Assembly (NCBI RefSeq): GCF_023195915.1 | Contig: NZ_JALPRP010000001.1 | Span: 1,178,001-1,242,000, forward strand | DNA length: 64,000 nt | Direction of reading: 5' to 3' | From: Methanoculleus sp. 7T | Lineage (GTDB): Archaea > Halobacteriota > Methanomicrobia > Methanomicrobiales > Methanoculleaceae | Shown here: positions 16,464 to 24,484 of the stretch, piece by piece | How positions within the stretch are numbered: position 1 is the stretch's first letter | Layout: each line of letters opens with the position of its first letter | Translations under genes and position numbers: made by a program | Notes under the pieces: generated by a model | Seen by the model: only the letters and a program-made list of their open reading frames with translations | What the model was told of the DNA's origin: nothing | Database searches by the model: none

Positions 16464-16856
16464 TCACTCCATCTCGAGCGCCTTCATAGCCGCCCGGCCT
16501 ATCAGGTCCGGCGGGATCGCCTCGTACTCCTCGCCGTTGTAGCGAAGCGCCCGGCACTCCGTCTCCTCCCCGCAGGTGTCGCAGGAGCAGGAGCAGCAGG
16601 GCGTGTTGACCACTTCAATACCTTCAAGGAGCTCCTCGATCGGCACCCCGTTGAAGAGGAGGCTGTTTGACTCCGCGACCGCGTCATCTGGGAGAACCGT
16701 CTCGACCATCCGCACGCTGACCCCCTCCATCTCGAGGAGCATGCCGATCTCCGCGAGAACGGCCTTAAGCGTCAGCCCGGTCTCCTCGCACCGTTCGCAG
16801 GTATGCTCAATGTCTTTTCCGATGTGCTTCCATTCGATGACGAGTTCCTTCTTCAT
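16464..16856 (-). CDS. DUF2703 Cys-rich protein
   Basis: A 130-residue protein of the DUF2703 type: it opens with KELVIEWKHIG, carries HTCERCEETG near residues 18-27, and has a dense Cys segment TPCCSCSCDTCGEETEC in the C-terminal half. The fold is probably thioredoxin-like with extra metal-binding cysteines. I use the ATG at 16856, preceded by GAGAGATGAT; a start at 16871 would overlap the ACR3 stop. It follows ACR3 directly, which supports a function in arsenic or thiol-metal handling (inference from context). Confidence 0.75.
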   Translation of the reverse strand: MKKELVIEWKHIGKDIEHTCERCEETGLTLKAVLAEIGMLLEMEGVSVRMVETVLPDDAVAESNSLLFNGVPIEELLEGIEVVNTPCCSCSCDTCGEETECRALRYNGEEYEAIPPDLIGRAAMKALEME

Positions 16857-16860
16857 AGTA

Positions 16861-17955
16861 TCATCTCTCATGGGATCCGACGGGACATCTTCCTGTCGCC
16901 TCTCCTCCGTACCATCGGTCCCGGATCAGGAGCGCCACGTTCACGAGCGATAACAGCACCGGCACCTCGATCAGCGGGCCGATGACGGTGGCAAACGCCA
17001 CCCCGGAGCCGATCCCGAAGACCCCTATGGCGACGGCGATGGCGAGTTCGAAGTTGTTGCTTGCCGCTGTAAAGGAGAGCGCCGTTGCCCGGCCGTAGTC
17101 GACCCCGAGCCTCCACGACATCCGGAACGAGATGAAGAACATCGCGAGGAAGTAGATCGTGAGCGGGACGGCGACCTGCACGACGTCGAGGGGCAGCGCG
17201 ACGATATTCCCGCCCTGGGTCGAGAACATCACGACGATGGTAAAGAGCAGGGCGATGAGCGTGATCGGCGATATCTTCGGAATGAACTGCTCGTGGTACC
17301 ACGCCTTCGACCTCACCCGGAGGAGCGCAAACCTGGTGACGAACCCGGCGATGAACGGGATGCCGAGGTAGACGAAGACCGTCGCGGCGACGCCCGAGAT
17401 CGTGATCGGCACCTCCGTCCCGGTCCCGATCCCGAGAAGCGGCGGGAGGACGGTGATGAAGATGTAGGCGTAGAGGGCGTAGAAGAGCACCTGGAAGACG
17501 GAGTTCAGGCCCACGATGGCGGCGCAGTAGTCGCAGTCGCCGCAGGCAAGGTCGTTCCAGACGAGCACCATCGCGATGCACCGGGCGAGACCTACGAGAA
17601 TAAGGCCATACATAAACTCCGGCCGGCCTGCAAGGAAGACCGCCGCAAGGAGGAACATCAGCACCGGGCCGACGACCCAGTTCTGTACGACGGCAAGGCC
17701 GAGTACTCTCCTATCCCGGAAAACCCGCCCGAGTTCCTCGTAGCGGACCTTCGCAAGCGGCGGGTACATCATCAGGATCAGCCCGATGGCGATGGGAATC
17801 GATGTGGTCCCGACCGCAAACCCCGTGATCGCCGCCGGGACCGCAGGAACGAAGTAGCCGACGGCGACGCCGGCAACCATGGCAAGGACGATCCAGGGGG
17901 TCAGGTAGCGGTCGAGGAACGAGAGCCGAGGATGAGCATGACCGATAGTACCCAT
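16861..17955 (-). CDS. acr3: ACR3-family arsenite efflux permease
   Basis: A 364-residue membrane protein with about ten helices. The hallmark ACR3 segment around the essential cysteine is present ([18 protein letters not shown]), as are [15 protein letters not shown] and the helix [19 protein letters not shown]3 proteins export arsenite, probably driven by the membrane potential. The gene lies 6 bp after a small Cys-tailed protein and just before the DUF2703 gene. No arsenate reductase or ArsR is visible in the window, so the regulator and any reductase must be encoded elsewhere or replaced by the small Cys-rich proteins. Confidence 0.92.
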   Translation of the reverse strand: MGTIGHAHPRLSFLDRYLTPWIVLAMVAGVAVGYFVPAVPAAITGFAVGTTSIPIAIGLILMMYPPLAKVRYEELGRVFRDRRVLGLAVVQNWVVGPVLMFLLAAVFLAGRPEFMYGLILVGLARCIAMVLVWNDLACGDCDYCAAIVGLNSVFQVLFYALYAYIFITVLPPLLGIGTGTEVPITISGVAATVFVYLGIPFIAGFVTRFALLRVRSKAWYHEQFIPKISPITLIALLFTIVVMFSTQGGNIVALPLDVVQVAVPLTIYFLAMFFISFRMSWRLGVDYGRATALSFTAASNNFELAIAVAIGVFGIGSGVAFATVIGPLIEVPVLLSLVNVALLIRDRWYGGEATGRCPVGSHER

Positions 17956-17961
17956 CGCCGG

Positions 17962-18261
17962 TCACCACCCCTGGCAGCCGCATCCCCCGGAATGCCGGTC
18001 CCACCCGTCGGCCCGGAACTCTCCCACGAGCGCGGCGGTGTACAGCGCCTCCGCGCCCGGCGGGATGTAGTTATGCTCCCGCACCCGCCGCACCAACTCC
18101 TCACCGAGAGCAGCATCGTCCCAGATACCCATGGCGGCGACCTCCGCAAAGACCGCATCGAGCATCGTAAAGCCGATTACGGTCCCGCCGACATTGACCC
18201 GTCGGACCTGCCGTAGTGCATCTGCGGCACAACAGGGTTTGTTCTTTCGTTTCTCTTCCAT
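17962..18261 (-). CDS. small protein with Cys-rich tail, arsenic-type cluster
   Basis: A 99-residue soluble protein that I do not recognise. It has CC near residue 9 (KPCCAAD), a central helix-rich region including GIWDDAALGEELVRRV and NYIPPG, and the tail HSGGCGCQGW. The ATG at 18261 has an excellent ribosome site GAGGTGA; a GTG at 18270 would overlap that site. It lies between the ArsP-like permease (24 bp) and ACR3 (6 bp) genes. The Cys pairs suggest metal or metalloid binding, perhaps delivery to one of the two permeases; this is inference from composition and position. Confidence 0.72.
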   Translation of the reverse strand: MEEKRKNKPCCAADALRQVRRVNVGGTVIGFTMLDAVFAEVAAMGIWDDAALGEELVRRVREHNYIPPGAEALYTAALVGEFRADGWDRHSGGCGCQGW

Positions 18262-18285
18262 TTCGTTCACCTCACGGCGGGCAGG

Positions 18286-19191
18286 TCAGGCCACGCTGAG
18301 CACCTGGAACACTACCCCGGCAAGGACGGCGACCGTGAGGATCGTCACCACAAATGCAGCGACGAGCCTTCGCTCGAAGATCGCGGCAAGAAGTGTCACC
18401 TCGGGGATGCTTGCTCCCGCGCCGCCGATGATCAGAGCCATGACCGCCCCGATACTCATCCCCTTCTCAAGGAGGACGGCACTAATCGGGATGAGCGTCT
18501 CCGCCCGGATGTACATCGGCACCCCGATCACCGCCGCCACAGGAATGGCGAGCGGGTTACCCGGCCCCGCAAGGGAGACGATCAGGTCTCCGGGAACGAA
18601 CCCGTAGATGAGCGCCCCGATGCCCGCACCGAGGAGGAGGTAGGGGAAGACCTGCCGGAAGAGGCTGACGGCGAAGGAGAACGCCCTGCGGATACGGGTG
18701 CCGTGGCCTGCGGCACAGTCGCAGGGCTCCGGGCGTCCTTCGACCATCACGTCCTTGACGTAGCGCTCGTAACCGAGCCGCCCAAGGAGAACTCCGATAC
18801 CGACGGAGGCCGCAAAAGTGACGGCGGCGTAGACGGCGGTCGGCACGACCCCGATGAGCGCGACGAGGAGGGCGAGGATCACCGGGTTTAAGAGCGGGGA
18901 GGCGAACAGAAACGACATGCAGACCCCGAAGGGAACCCCGACATCAAGGAGCCCGAGCAGGATGGGGACGGTCGAACAGGAGCAGAACGGGGTGAGCGCC
19001 CCGAACCCGGCCCCGATGACGTTCCCGACGCCCTGCCGCCTCCCGGAAAGCACGCGGCGTATCCGCTCTTCGGGGATGTAGGCCTGAAGCAGCCCGACGA
19101 GGAACGTGATCCCGACAAAGAGCAGGATCAGTTCCCCGGCGATCACGACGAAGAACTGCCCGGCGGTGGCGAGTGTTGCCGGAAGGTCCAT
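18286..19191 (-). CDS. ArsP/YraQ-type permease (PF03773-like)
   Basis: A 301-residue permease of about eight to ten helices. The signature FGALTPFCSCSTVPILLGLL in the first half and the mirrored PMYIRAETLIPISAVLLEKG in the second half are typical of the ArsP_1/UPF0718 family, some members of which export organoarsenicals. The central loop has PCDCAAGHG. GGGAGAGA precedes the ATG at 19191. In this cluster an organic arsenical or other thiol-reactive substrate is plausible, but related permeases without arsenic function exist. A 48-residue Cys-rich gene starts just upstream. Confidence 0.85.
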   Translation of the reverse strand: MDLPATLATAGQFFVVIAGELILLFVGITFLVGLLQAYIPEERIRRVLSGRRQGVGNVIGAGFGALTPFCSCSTVPILLGLLDVGVPFGVCMSFLFASPLLNPVILALLVALIGVVPTAVYAAVTFAASVGIGVLLGRLGYERYVKDVMVEGRPEPCDCAAGHGTRIRRAFSFAVSLFRQVFPYLLLGAGIGALIYGFVPGDLIVSLAGPGNPLAIPVAAVIGVPMYIRAETLIPISAVLLEKGMSIGAVMALIIGGAGASIPEVTLLAAIFERRLVAAFVVTILTVAVLAGVVFQVLSVA

Positions 19192-19214
19192 CAGGTCTCT
19201 CCCGCGTCGGCGGT

Positions 19215-19361
19215 TTACTCGTCCCCTGCTTCAGGCTCTTCCTTCTTCCCCTTCGGGACGATCCGCGTGCCGCAACAGCCGCAGCCGCAGTCTGAGGAGA
19301 AGAGTTTCTTTATCCTTGAACCGATGCATCCTTCGTCTTTCTTGTCATTTCCACATGCCAT
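19215..19361 (-). CDS. 48-residue Cys-rich protein heading the arsenic-type cluster
   Basis: A short frame below usual ORF cut-offs encodes 48 residues from ATG 19361 to TAA 19215. It starts MACGNDKKDEGC and contains the motif SDCGCGCCGTRI, giving seven cysteines, with a charged Lys/Glu tail. It lies 23 bp upstream of the ArsP-like gene on the same strand and 38 bp downstream of the palindromic operator-like site. Gene order, direction and Cys content make it a believable first gene of the operon. Function unknown; a metallothionein-like buffer or metallochaperone is possible. Confidence 0.65.
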   Translation of the reverse strand: MACGNDKKDEGCIGSRIKKLFSSDCGCGCCGTRIVPKGKKEEPEAGDE

Positions 19362-19398
19362 AGTCAATCACATCCGCTCCGGCCGGCGGCCGGAGTGT

Positions 19399-19414
19399 TT
19401 CAATATAGTTTGAA
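19399..19414 (-). promoter_or_regulatory. TTCAA-N6-TTGAA palindrome, candidate ArsR-type operator
   Basis: Perfect 5-bp arms TTCAA and TTGAA flank the 6-bp centre TATAGT. Read on the minus strand the centre is ACTATA, so the palindrome overlaps the likely TATA box, 38 bp before the first gene of the arsenic-type cluster. The architecture resembles ArsR/SmtB-family operators. Confidence 0.5.
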
Positions 19415-19459
19415 CTAGCGTTGGCGATGCATGGGTATGAAGATTTCCACTTCAGAAGG

Positions 19460-19705
19460 AATTGAATCGATCGGGTGTGACCTATGGAGCGACCTATGCC
19501 TAAAGCGCCCGTGGCAAGTTTTCGACGAGCACGCGAGGTTTAGCCCGGGCAAAGAGCGCAGGAAGAACCGGGTCGCCTGCCGGCCGACCCGGCGGTAATC
19601 AGAAAGGCCGAAACCTTCGAAGTGCAAGTGAAACGAGTGTGAACCTCGGAGGGAGGAGAGAAGGCTTCCTCAACGCCCTCCTGCTTGTGCAACCGATGTT
19701 CTCTA
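19460..19705 (+). ncRNA. structured noncoding element, possible RNA or intron fragment
   Basis: This stretch shows many pairing options: an 8-bp hairpin CCGGGTCG/CGACCCGG (19568-19592), GGAGGG/CCCTCC near 19647-19682, and long-range matches CGAGGTT/AACCTCG and GCGACC/GGTCGC. GACCTATG occurs twice near 19480-19500. The opening GTGTGACC and phrases such as GTGAAACGAGTGTGAACC recall the 5' domains of group II introns, but I see no domain V and no reverse transcriptase. It could be an intron remnant or another RNA; strand is a guess. Confidence 0.3.
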
Positions 19706-19725
19706 CGGATAAGAGGCTCCCGGAC

Positions 19726-20304
19726 TTATACCCCGAGCCCCGCTAAGAACATCCGGTGCAGGCGCAAGTCTCCCCCGAGCTCCGGGTGGAAGGCAAACGC
19801 CATATGCCGGCCGCTCCTCACCGCCACAATCCCCTCCGGGGTGCGGGCGAGCACCTCGACACCGGGACCGACATCCGTCGCCACGGGAGCCCTGATGAAG
19901 ACCGCCCGGAACGGCTCGGAGAGACCCTGCACTTCTAGAAGCGCCTCGCGAGAGTCGACCTGCCGCCCGAAGGCATTCCGCGCCACGTGCATCGGAATGA
20001 GGTTCAAGGTCCGCACCCGGGGGTCGTCCACCCGGTCCGCCGTAAGGACCATTCCGGCACAGGTGGCGAAGACCCCGCCCTCGAACTCCGCGAGCGGCTC
20101 ATAGAGCCGGTTCTTCCCGATCAGCCGGGATATCGTCGTCGACTCGCCGCCCGGTATTGCGACGGCGTCGAGGTCCGCGAGGTCCTCGGCGCGCCGGACC
20201 GGCACGACCAAAGAGCCCGGCCGGTCCGCGAGCGCATCGCGGAATGCCGCGATATGCTCGCCGACGTCGCCCTGAAGCGCGAGAACGCCGACCTTAACGC
20301 CCAC
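19726..20304 (-). CDS. pdxT: pyridoxal 5'-phosphate synthase glutaminase subunit
   Basis: PdxT releases ammonia from glutamine and channels it to PdxS for de novo PLP synthesis. The 192-residue length fits. Catalytic residues are clear: Cys82 in FATCAGM, and His173 and Glu175 in [12 protein letters not shown] at 52-55 forms the oxyanion strand region. The start overlaps the end of pdxS by 11 bp, which indicates translational coupling. It is the last gene of a six-gene operon that begins at purA. Confidence 0.96.
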   Translation of the reverse strand: MGVKVGVLALQGDVGEHIAAFRDALADRPGSLVVPVRRAEDLADLDAVAIPGGESTTISRLIGKNRLYEPLAEFEGGVFATCAGMVLTADRVDDPRVRTLNLIPMHVARNAFGRQVDSREALLEVQGLSEPFRAVFIRAPVATDVGPGVEVLARTPEGIVAVRSGRHMAFAFHPELGGDLRLHRMFLAGLGV

Positions 20305-21190
20305 GGGTCTGCAACACCTCTTCCTCGCGGAGCATGTGGATATCGAGGCCCTTCATCGCCTCCCCAAGACCCTTGCTCACCTCGGCGATGACCTTCGGCT
20401 CATCGTAGTGGTTCACCGCCTCCACGATCGCCCGGGCGGTCGCCTCGGGGTTGGCGGACTTGAAGATCCCCGACCCGACGAAGACCCCGTCGGCCCCAAG
20501 CTGCATCATCAGGGCCGCGTCCGCGGGCGTCGCGATGCCGCCGGCCGAGAAGTTCACCACGGGGAGGCGGCCGCGCTGTGCGCACTCGATGACGAGCTCC
20601 GCCGGCGCCTCGATATCGCGGGCCCGGTCGATGAGCTCCTGGCCGGAGAGACCCTGCAAGCTCCGGATCTCGCCCATGATCGCCCGCATGTGGCGGACCG
20701 CTTCCACGACGTTGCCGGTGCCGGCCTCGCCTTTCGTCCGGATCATCGCCGCACCCTCGTTGATGCGGCGCAGGGCTTCCCCGAGGTTGCGGGCGCCGCA
20801 GACGAACGGGACTGAAAACCGGGTCTTATCGATATGGAACTGCTCGTCCGCCGGGGTCAGGACCTCGCTCTCGTCGACCATATCCACACCGAGCGCTTCC
20901 AGGATCTGCGCCTCGACAAAGTGGCCGATCCTCGCCTTTCCCATCACCGGGATGGAGACCGCATCGATGATCTCGACGATCTTCTGTGGGTCGGCCATGC
21001 GGGCTACGCCGCCGGCAGCTCTGATATCGGCAGGTACTCTCTCAAGCGCCATGATGGCGACGGCACCAGCCTCCTCGGCGAGCTGCGCCTGCTCTGCGTT
21101 GACTACGTCCATAATGACGCCGCCTTTCTGCATCGACGCAAAGCCGCGCTTGATCAGCTCGGTGCCAAATCTCAGTTCCTCGAGTTTCAT
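20294..21190 (-). CDS. pdxS: pyridoxal 5'-phosphate synthase lyase subunit
   Basis: PdxS builds PLP from ribose 5-phosphate, glyceraldehyde 3-phosphate and ammonia. The 298-residue protein is highly conserved: [10 protein letters not shown] with Asp28, the Schiff-base lysine Lys85 in VMGKARIGH, and the phosphate-binding [13 protein letters not shown] and [11 protein letters not shown]. The ATG at 21190 matches the usual N-terminus [16 protein letters not shown] and has AGGA upstream; the nine extra codons up to 21217 are discarded. It lies 5 bp after cbiB. Confidence 0.97.
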   Translation of the reverse strand: MKLEELRFGTELIKRGFASMQKGGVIMDVVNAEQAQLAEEAGAVAIMALERVPADIRAAGGVARMADPQKIVEIIDAVSIPVMGKARIGHFVEAQILEALGVDMVDESEVLTPADEQFHIDKTRFSVPFVCGARNLGEALRRINEGAAMIRTKGEAGTGNVVEAVRHMRAIMGEIRSLQGLSGQELIDRARDIEAPAELVIECAQRGRLPVVNFSAGGIATPADAALMMQLGADGVFVGSGIFKSANPEATARAIVEAVNHYDEPKVIAEVSKGLGEAMKGLDIHMLREEEVLQTRGR

Positions 21191-21195
21191 TATTC

Positions 21196-22116
21196 CTATG
21201 TATAGCTCATGGACCACAATAAAAATAGTGCGGCGATCTCAAGGATAGCAAAGATGATCGTCGCCGCCCTGACCGCACGGACCACCTCGGCGCCCGCATC
21301 CGCAAGGGTCCGCTCCGGACATCCGATCGTGTAGACCCCCGGTTTCTCGAGCCCGACCCCGACGCCGCCGGCGATGACGGCCATGGGTATCCCGCCGTTG
21401 AACCCGGGACGCTTCTTCGCATCCCGGCGGAGCGCCGCGTAGGCCGGAGCGAACCGGCCTTTCGCCGCAAAGTAGGCGAGCAGGAGAAGGCCGGTGACCC
21501 GGGCCGGGATGAAATTTAAGACGTCGTCGGCGCGTGCCGGGAACCACCCGATGCGGAGCCGCTCGTCCCGGTAGCCGAGCATCGCGTCCATGGTATTGAC
21601 CGCCCGAAAGACCGCGGCCCCGGCGAGGCCGAAGACCCCGAAGTAGAAGAGCGGGGAGATGATGCTGTCGACAAGGTTCTCGGTCATCGACTCGTAGGCG
21701 GCCGAGAGGACATGCTCGCGCTCAAGGTGCCCCGTATCCCGGCTCACCATCATCCCGACCCGGGCGCGGCCCGCATCGATGCCGCCGTCCTCGAGCGCCC
21801 GCACCACTGCCGCGGTATGCTCCTCAAGCGCCCGCCAGGCGAGGCAGGTCTTGAGGAGGAAGGGCGCGAGGAGGAGGTAGAGATACCAAGGAGCGGCGAA
21901 CTGGACCAGGGCGAAGGGCGCGGCAAAGATGGCCACGGTGGCGACGGTTCCCGCAACGCCGGCCAGCCGCTGGATCCGAACCGGGTAACGGTCCGGAACC
22001 CCCCACCACCCGATGAACCGGCCGAGGACCGCCACCGGATGATACCGGGATTGGGGGTCCCCGACCAGGCGGTCGATCAGCAGCGACGCGGCGACTACGA
22101 CCGCTGCCGCAACCAT
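21196..22116 (-). CDS. cbiB: adenosylcobinamide-phosphate synthase CbiB
   Basis: CbiB attaches the aminopropanol side chain during corrinoid synthesis, in the membrane. The 306-residue protein has the typical opening [24 protein letters not shown], then several membrane helices, and the conserved [23 protein letters not shown] region (kept here as position near residues 125-150) and [12 protein letters not shown]. The start at 22116 overlaps the preceding membrane-protein gene by 22 bp. Methanogens need corrinoids for methyl transfer, so this is a core gene. It is unrelated in position to the uptake locus at 7.5-15.9 kb. Confidence 0.94.
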   Translation of the reverse strand: MVAAAVVVAASLLIDRLVGDPQSRYHPVAVLGRFIGWWGVPDRYPVRIQRLAGVAGTVATVAIFAAPFALVQFAAPWYLYLLLAPFLLKTCLAWRALEEHTAAVVRALEDGGIDAGRARVGMMVSRDTGHLEREHVLSAAYESMTENLVDSIISPLFYFGVFGLAGAAVFRAVNTMDAMLGYRDERLRIGWFPARADDVLNFIPARVTGLLLLAYFAAKGRFAPAYAALRRDAKKRPGFNGGIPMAVIAGGVGVGLEKPGVYTIGCPERTLADAGAEVVRAVRAATIIFAILEIAALFLLWSMSYT

Positions 22117-22619
22117 GTAATGATGACCCCGAGCAGCAGCGCCGCGAACGCAGCGGCGTTTAAGAGATCGACGCGGTAGGTCAGCCAAAACCCGTAGAGC
22201 ACCACTGCGACGGCGCCGAGGGTGAGAGCCGGAATATAGGGCCGCCACCGGAACGAGAGCCCCGGGGGGGGCGCCGGCGGGGTGGCCTCGACCGGTTCGG
22301 GATCAGGAGTCGCCCGCTCCCTGACCACGACCCTGAATTTCGCCCTTCGTGCGCCGTACCCGGAGATGACCTCCACGGAAAAGACCCCGGGGTAGGCGTT
22401 CTCCCGGATGGGGATGTAAAACATCTCATCCCCGTTCACGTAGAGGTTCTCGTGGAAGAAGTCGGTGAAGATCGCGGAGTCGGTTGAGGCGAGGGTGATG
22501 TGGAGCGGCAGGCCGTGGTTGACGATACGGAGGGCAAGGTCGCTCCCCGGCGCTGCCTCTACCTCCCCCGGAACCTCGATGGAGTTGATCCCCCGACGGT
22601 TGAGGTGAATCTCCGACAT
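22095..22619 (-). CDS. conserved membrane-anchored protein of unknown function
   Basis: A 174-residue protein I cannot assign with confidence. The N-terminal 100 residues look like a beta-rich domain (SIEVPGEVEAAPGSDLALRI, then NLYVNGDEMFYIPIRENAYPG), followed by a Pro-rich linker near 118-132 and two membrane helices at the C-terminus. The domain resembles cupredoxin-like or Ig-like extracytoplasmic modules, but I see no metal-ligand set. It lies between the Trm112-like gene and cbiB and overlaps cbiB by 22 bp. Start chosen at ATG 22619 just after the Trm112-like stop codon. Confidence 0.75.
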   Translation of the reverse strand: MSEIHLNRRGINSIEVPGEVEAAPGSDLALRIVNHGLPLHITLASTDSAIFTDFFHENLYVNGDEMFYIPIRENAYPGVFSVEVISGYGARRAKFRVVVRERATPDPEPVEATPPAPPPGLSFRWRPYIPALTLGAVAVVLYGFWLTYRVDLLNAAAFAALLLGVIITWLRQRS

Positions 22620-22627
22620 CGACCCGG

Positions 22628-22813
22628 TCAGTCCTCGCAGGCGTTCTGCGGGAGGAGGTTCGGGATGCCCTCGACGATGGGATAGTCGACGCGGCACGCC
22701 TCGCACCGAAGGGTCCCCTCCAGCACCTCCTCATCGTTCTCTTCGGCAGCGGTCAGCAGGAGGTCCCCCTTGCAGACCGGGCAGCAGAGGATCTTCATGA
22801 GGTCCCGTCTCAT
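22628..22813 (-). CDS. Trm112-like zinc-ribbon protein
   Basis: A 61-residue protein with two Cys pairs (CCPVC near the start and RCEAC in the middle) and the ending [12 protein letters not shown], typical of Trm112/YcaR-like proteins. In archaea and eukaryotes Trm112 is an activating partner of several tRNA, rRNA and protein methyltransferases. ATG 22813 overlaps the purA stop codon (ATGA); ATG 22798 is a possible shorter start. A link with the Tsr3 gene or other modification enzymes in the window is not shown by the sequence. Confidence 0.8.
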   Translation of the reverse strand: MRRDLMKILCCPVCKGDLLLTAAEENDEEVLEGTLRCEACRVDYPIVEGIPNLLPQNACED

Positions 22814-23820
22814 AGCTCGCCCCGAAGATCGATGATCTGGGACATCTCGGGGCCCGTCGAGATCAGGGTGACGGGCTTGCCGATGTCCTTCTCGGCCCGC
22901 GCGATGAAGTCCTTTGCTTTCTTGGTCAGCTGGTCGTACTCCGTCGCGCCGAAACAGGCAGAGTCGATCCGGTCGATCCCGGTGATCGCCGCCTGGGTGC
23001 ACCCGTTGATCATCGCCGAGTAGCGGGCCATCTTCCCGTCCCATGTGCCGATACGGCGCTGGCGATGGGTGACGGTCCCGAACTCCTCGATACCAAGTTC
23101 ATGCGACTGTTCCGCCGACATCTCGGTGGAGAAGGGGCCCTCGCCGACCCGGGTCGGATAGGCCTTGAAGACGACGATGACGTCGTCGATCCTGGTCGGA
23201 CCGACGCCGTTGTCGGCGGCGATCTGCGAGGCGGACGTATCTTTGCTCGTCACGTAGGGGTAGGTCCCGAAGTAGAGCGATATCCCGAAGCCCTGGGTCC
23301 CCTCGAGGAGCACCACGCTATCCTCATCTAGGGCGCGGTTGATGTCCTCGGCGACATCGGTGATGAAATCAGCCAGTTCCGGAACGTCTTTCGCCTGCCG
23401 GGAAGTCCGGAGCACGCGGTCGGCGTTTGCCGGGCCGCACCCGGTCCCCGTGCTCCCGATCTTCTTCCTCAGGTGCTCGCTCCCCCTATCCCGAGCGATA
23501 TGCTCCTCCTCGATGACACCGCACCGTCCGTCGATAAAGGTCCTGTCGCGGACGCCGAGCAGGTCGATCTCATGCAAGAAGACCCGCGGATCGACGAGCA
23601 CCCCGCTCCCTATCATGAGGGACGCCTCAGGGTAGACGAAACCCGAAGGCACCATCCGGACACCGTACTCTTTCTCCCCGATACAGACGGTGTGTCCGGC
23701 GTTCGGACCGACGCCGCCCCGCGATATGATGGATGGTCTGTCCTGGTGAGCGATGTGGGCTACGATTTTTCCTTTTCCCTCGTCACCGAAGAACCCGCCG
23801 ACGATAATAGTACAACTCAT
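22810..23820 (-). CDS. purA: adenylosuccinate synthetase, short archaeal form
   Basis: PurA joins IMP and aspartate using GTP, the first step to AMP. At 336 residues it is the short archaeal form. The GTP-binding segment FGDEGKGK is at 11-18, followed by [10 protein letters not shown], the IMP-site region [13 protein letters not shown], and [20 protein letters not shown] (at the 20-residue limit). ATG 23820 is the natural start; the 14 codons up to 23862 are leader. A TATA-like GTTTATCATC about 33 bases upstream fits an mRNA with almost no leader. It heads the operon purA, trm112-like, membrane protein, cbiB, pdxS, pdxT. Confidence 0.95.
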   Translation of the reverse strand: MSCTIIVGGFFGDEGKGKIVAHIAHQDRPSIISRGGVGPNAGHTVCIGEKEYGVRMVPSGFVYPEASLMIGSGVLVDPRVFLHEIDLLGVRDRTFIDGRCGVIEEEHIARDRGSEHLRKKIGSTGTGCGPANADRVLRTSRQAKDVPELADFITDVAEDINRALDEDSVVLLEGTQGFGISLYFGTYPYVTSKDTSASQIAADNGVGPTRIDDVIVVFKAYPTRVGEGPFSTEMSAEQSHELGIEEFGTVTHRQRRIGTWDGKMARYSAMINGCTQAAITGIDRIDSACFGATEYDQLTKKAKDFIARAEKDIGKPVTLISTGPEMSQIIDLRGEL

Positions 23821-23903
23821 TGTTCTATCAAGTAGGATGGAGCGATACTTGATGATAAACATTACAATGTGACCCCACTGCAGCGGTTGTTCCGCTTAAA
23901 GGC

Positions 23904-23993
23904 ATCCCGGTTCCGGCGGGTTCCACACCGCCCATCGCACGCCGCTCCGCGCCCCGGGCAAGGGGCGGAGAGGCCCGCCGGGACCGGGATGCC
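23904..23993. repeat. long imperfect inverted repeat
   Basis: CATCCCGGTTCCGGCGGG near 23907-23924 can pair with CCCGCCGGGACCGGGATG near 23976-23993, separated by about 50 bp. It lies between purA and the first ORB pair and could form a cruciform or a stable RNA stem. Confidence 0.5.
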
Positions 23994-24140
23994 CTCCCGG
24001 CCGGCACGGAAGAACGGGCGGTCGTACCCTCCTTTCTCACCGTTACATGCGTATATTCCAATTCCCCACGGAATGGGGCCATTGTATATCAACCTTTGCG
24101 GCAGCCGGATCTTCTCCAGCCTGATCGCAACATGGGTCTG

Positions 24141-24163
24141 AACCCCTTCATTTCCAGTGGAAA
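24141..24163 (-). other. origin recognition box-like site ORB-1
   Basis: On the minus strand TTTCCACTGGAAATGAAGGG, followed by GTT, matches the archaeal Orc1/Cdc6 recognition element: a short dyad with GGAAA followed by a G-run. It points left and is the mate of the plus-strand site at 24357. Confidence 0.7.
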
Positions 24164-24356
24164 CTTCGTCTCATGGATATTCCAGACCGCCACGTTGAGT
24201 TTTCTCCGAAGCGGCGGGACGATCTGTCACTTAATTTTTCTTATCGGAGCGCGGAGCCGAACCCGACGATCTGCCCGGCATTTCCGGGACGGGATGTGCA
24301 CTCCTGAAGTGGGCGCGACCGGATCTCCACCGGCTAAAATCCCCGAATAAATCCAC

Positions 24357-24381
24357 ATCTCCAGTGGAAATAAAGGGGTTC
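24357..24381 (+). other. origin recognition box-like site ORB-2
   Basis: TCTCCAGTGGAAATAAAGGG, then GTT, on the plus strand. It carries the ORB core with its G-run and lies in opposite orientation to ORB-1, 193 bp away. A pair of outward-facing boxes is the usual layout at archaeal origins. Confidence 0.7.
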
Positions 24382-24442
24382 TCCGCCCGTCATTCCACTG
24401 TCGGACACCAAACTATCGATTGCTCAGGCAGGGAATCCATAT

Positions 24443-24448
24443 AAAAAA
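24443..24448 (-). terminator. T-run terminator after the aminotransferase gene
   Basis: Read on the minus strand this is a run of six T residues, about 37 bp after the aminotransferase stop codon, in an AT-rich segment. Confidence 0.4.
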
Positions 24449-24484
24449 GTTCTGATTTTCTTCTTGGGATATATAGGGATATTT

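Larger units (their letters stand above)
23821..24484. other. intergenic region with an inverted pair of origin recognition boxes
   Basis: No gene is supported. It contains a GC-rich inverted-repeat segment (23905-24005, CATCCCGGTTCCGGCGGG pairing with CCCGCCGGGACCGGGATG), two ORB-like sites facing away from each other at 24141-24163 and 24357-24381, and a moderately AT-rich centre around 24200-24245. Confidence 0.6.

Noticed and set aside
24096-24350. 84-codon frame across ORB-1
   Set aside because: No ribosome site, no domain, and it runs through the recognition box; better explained as origin DNA.
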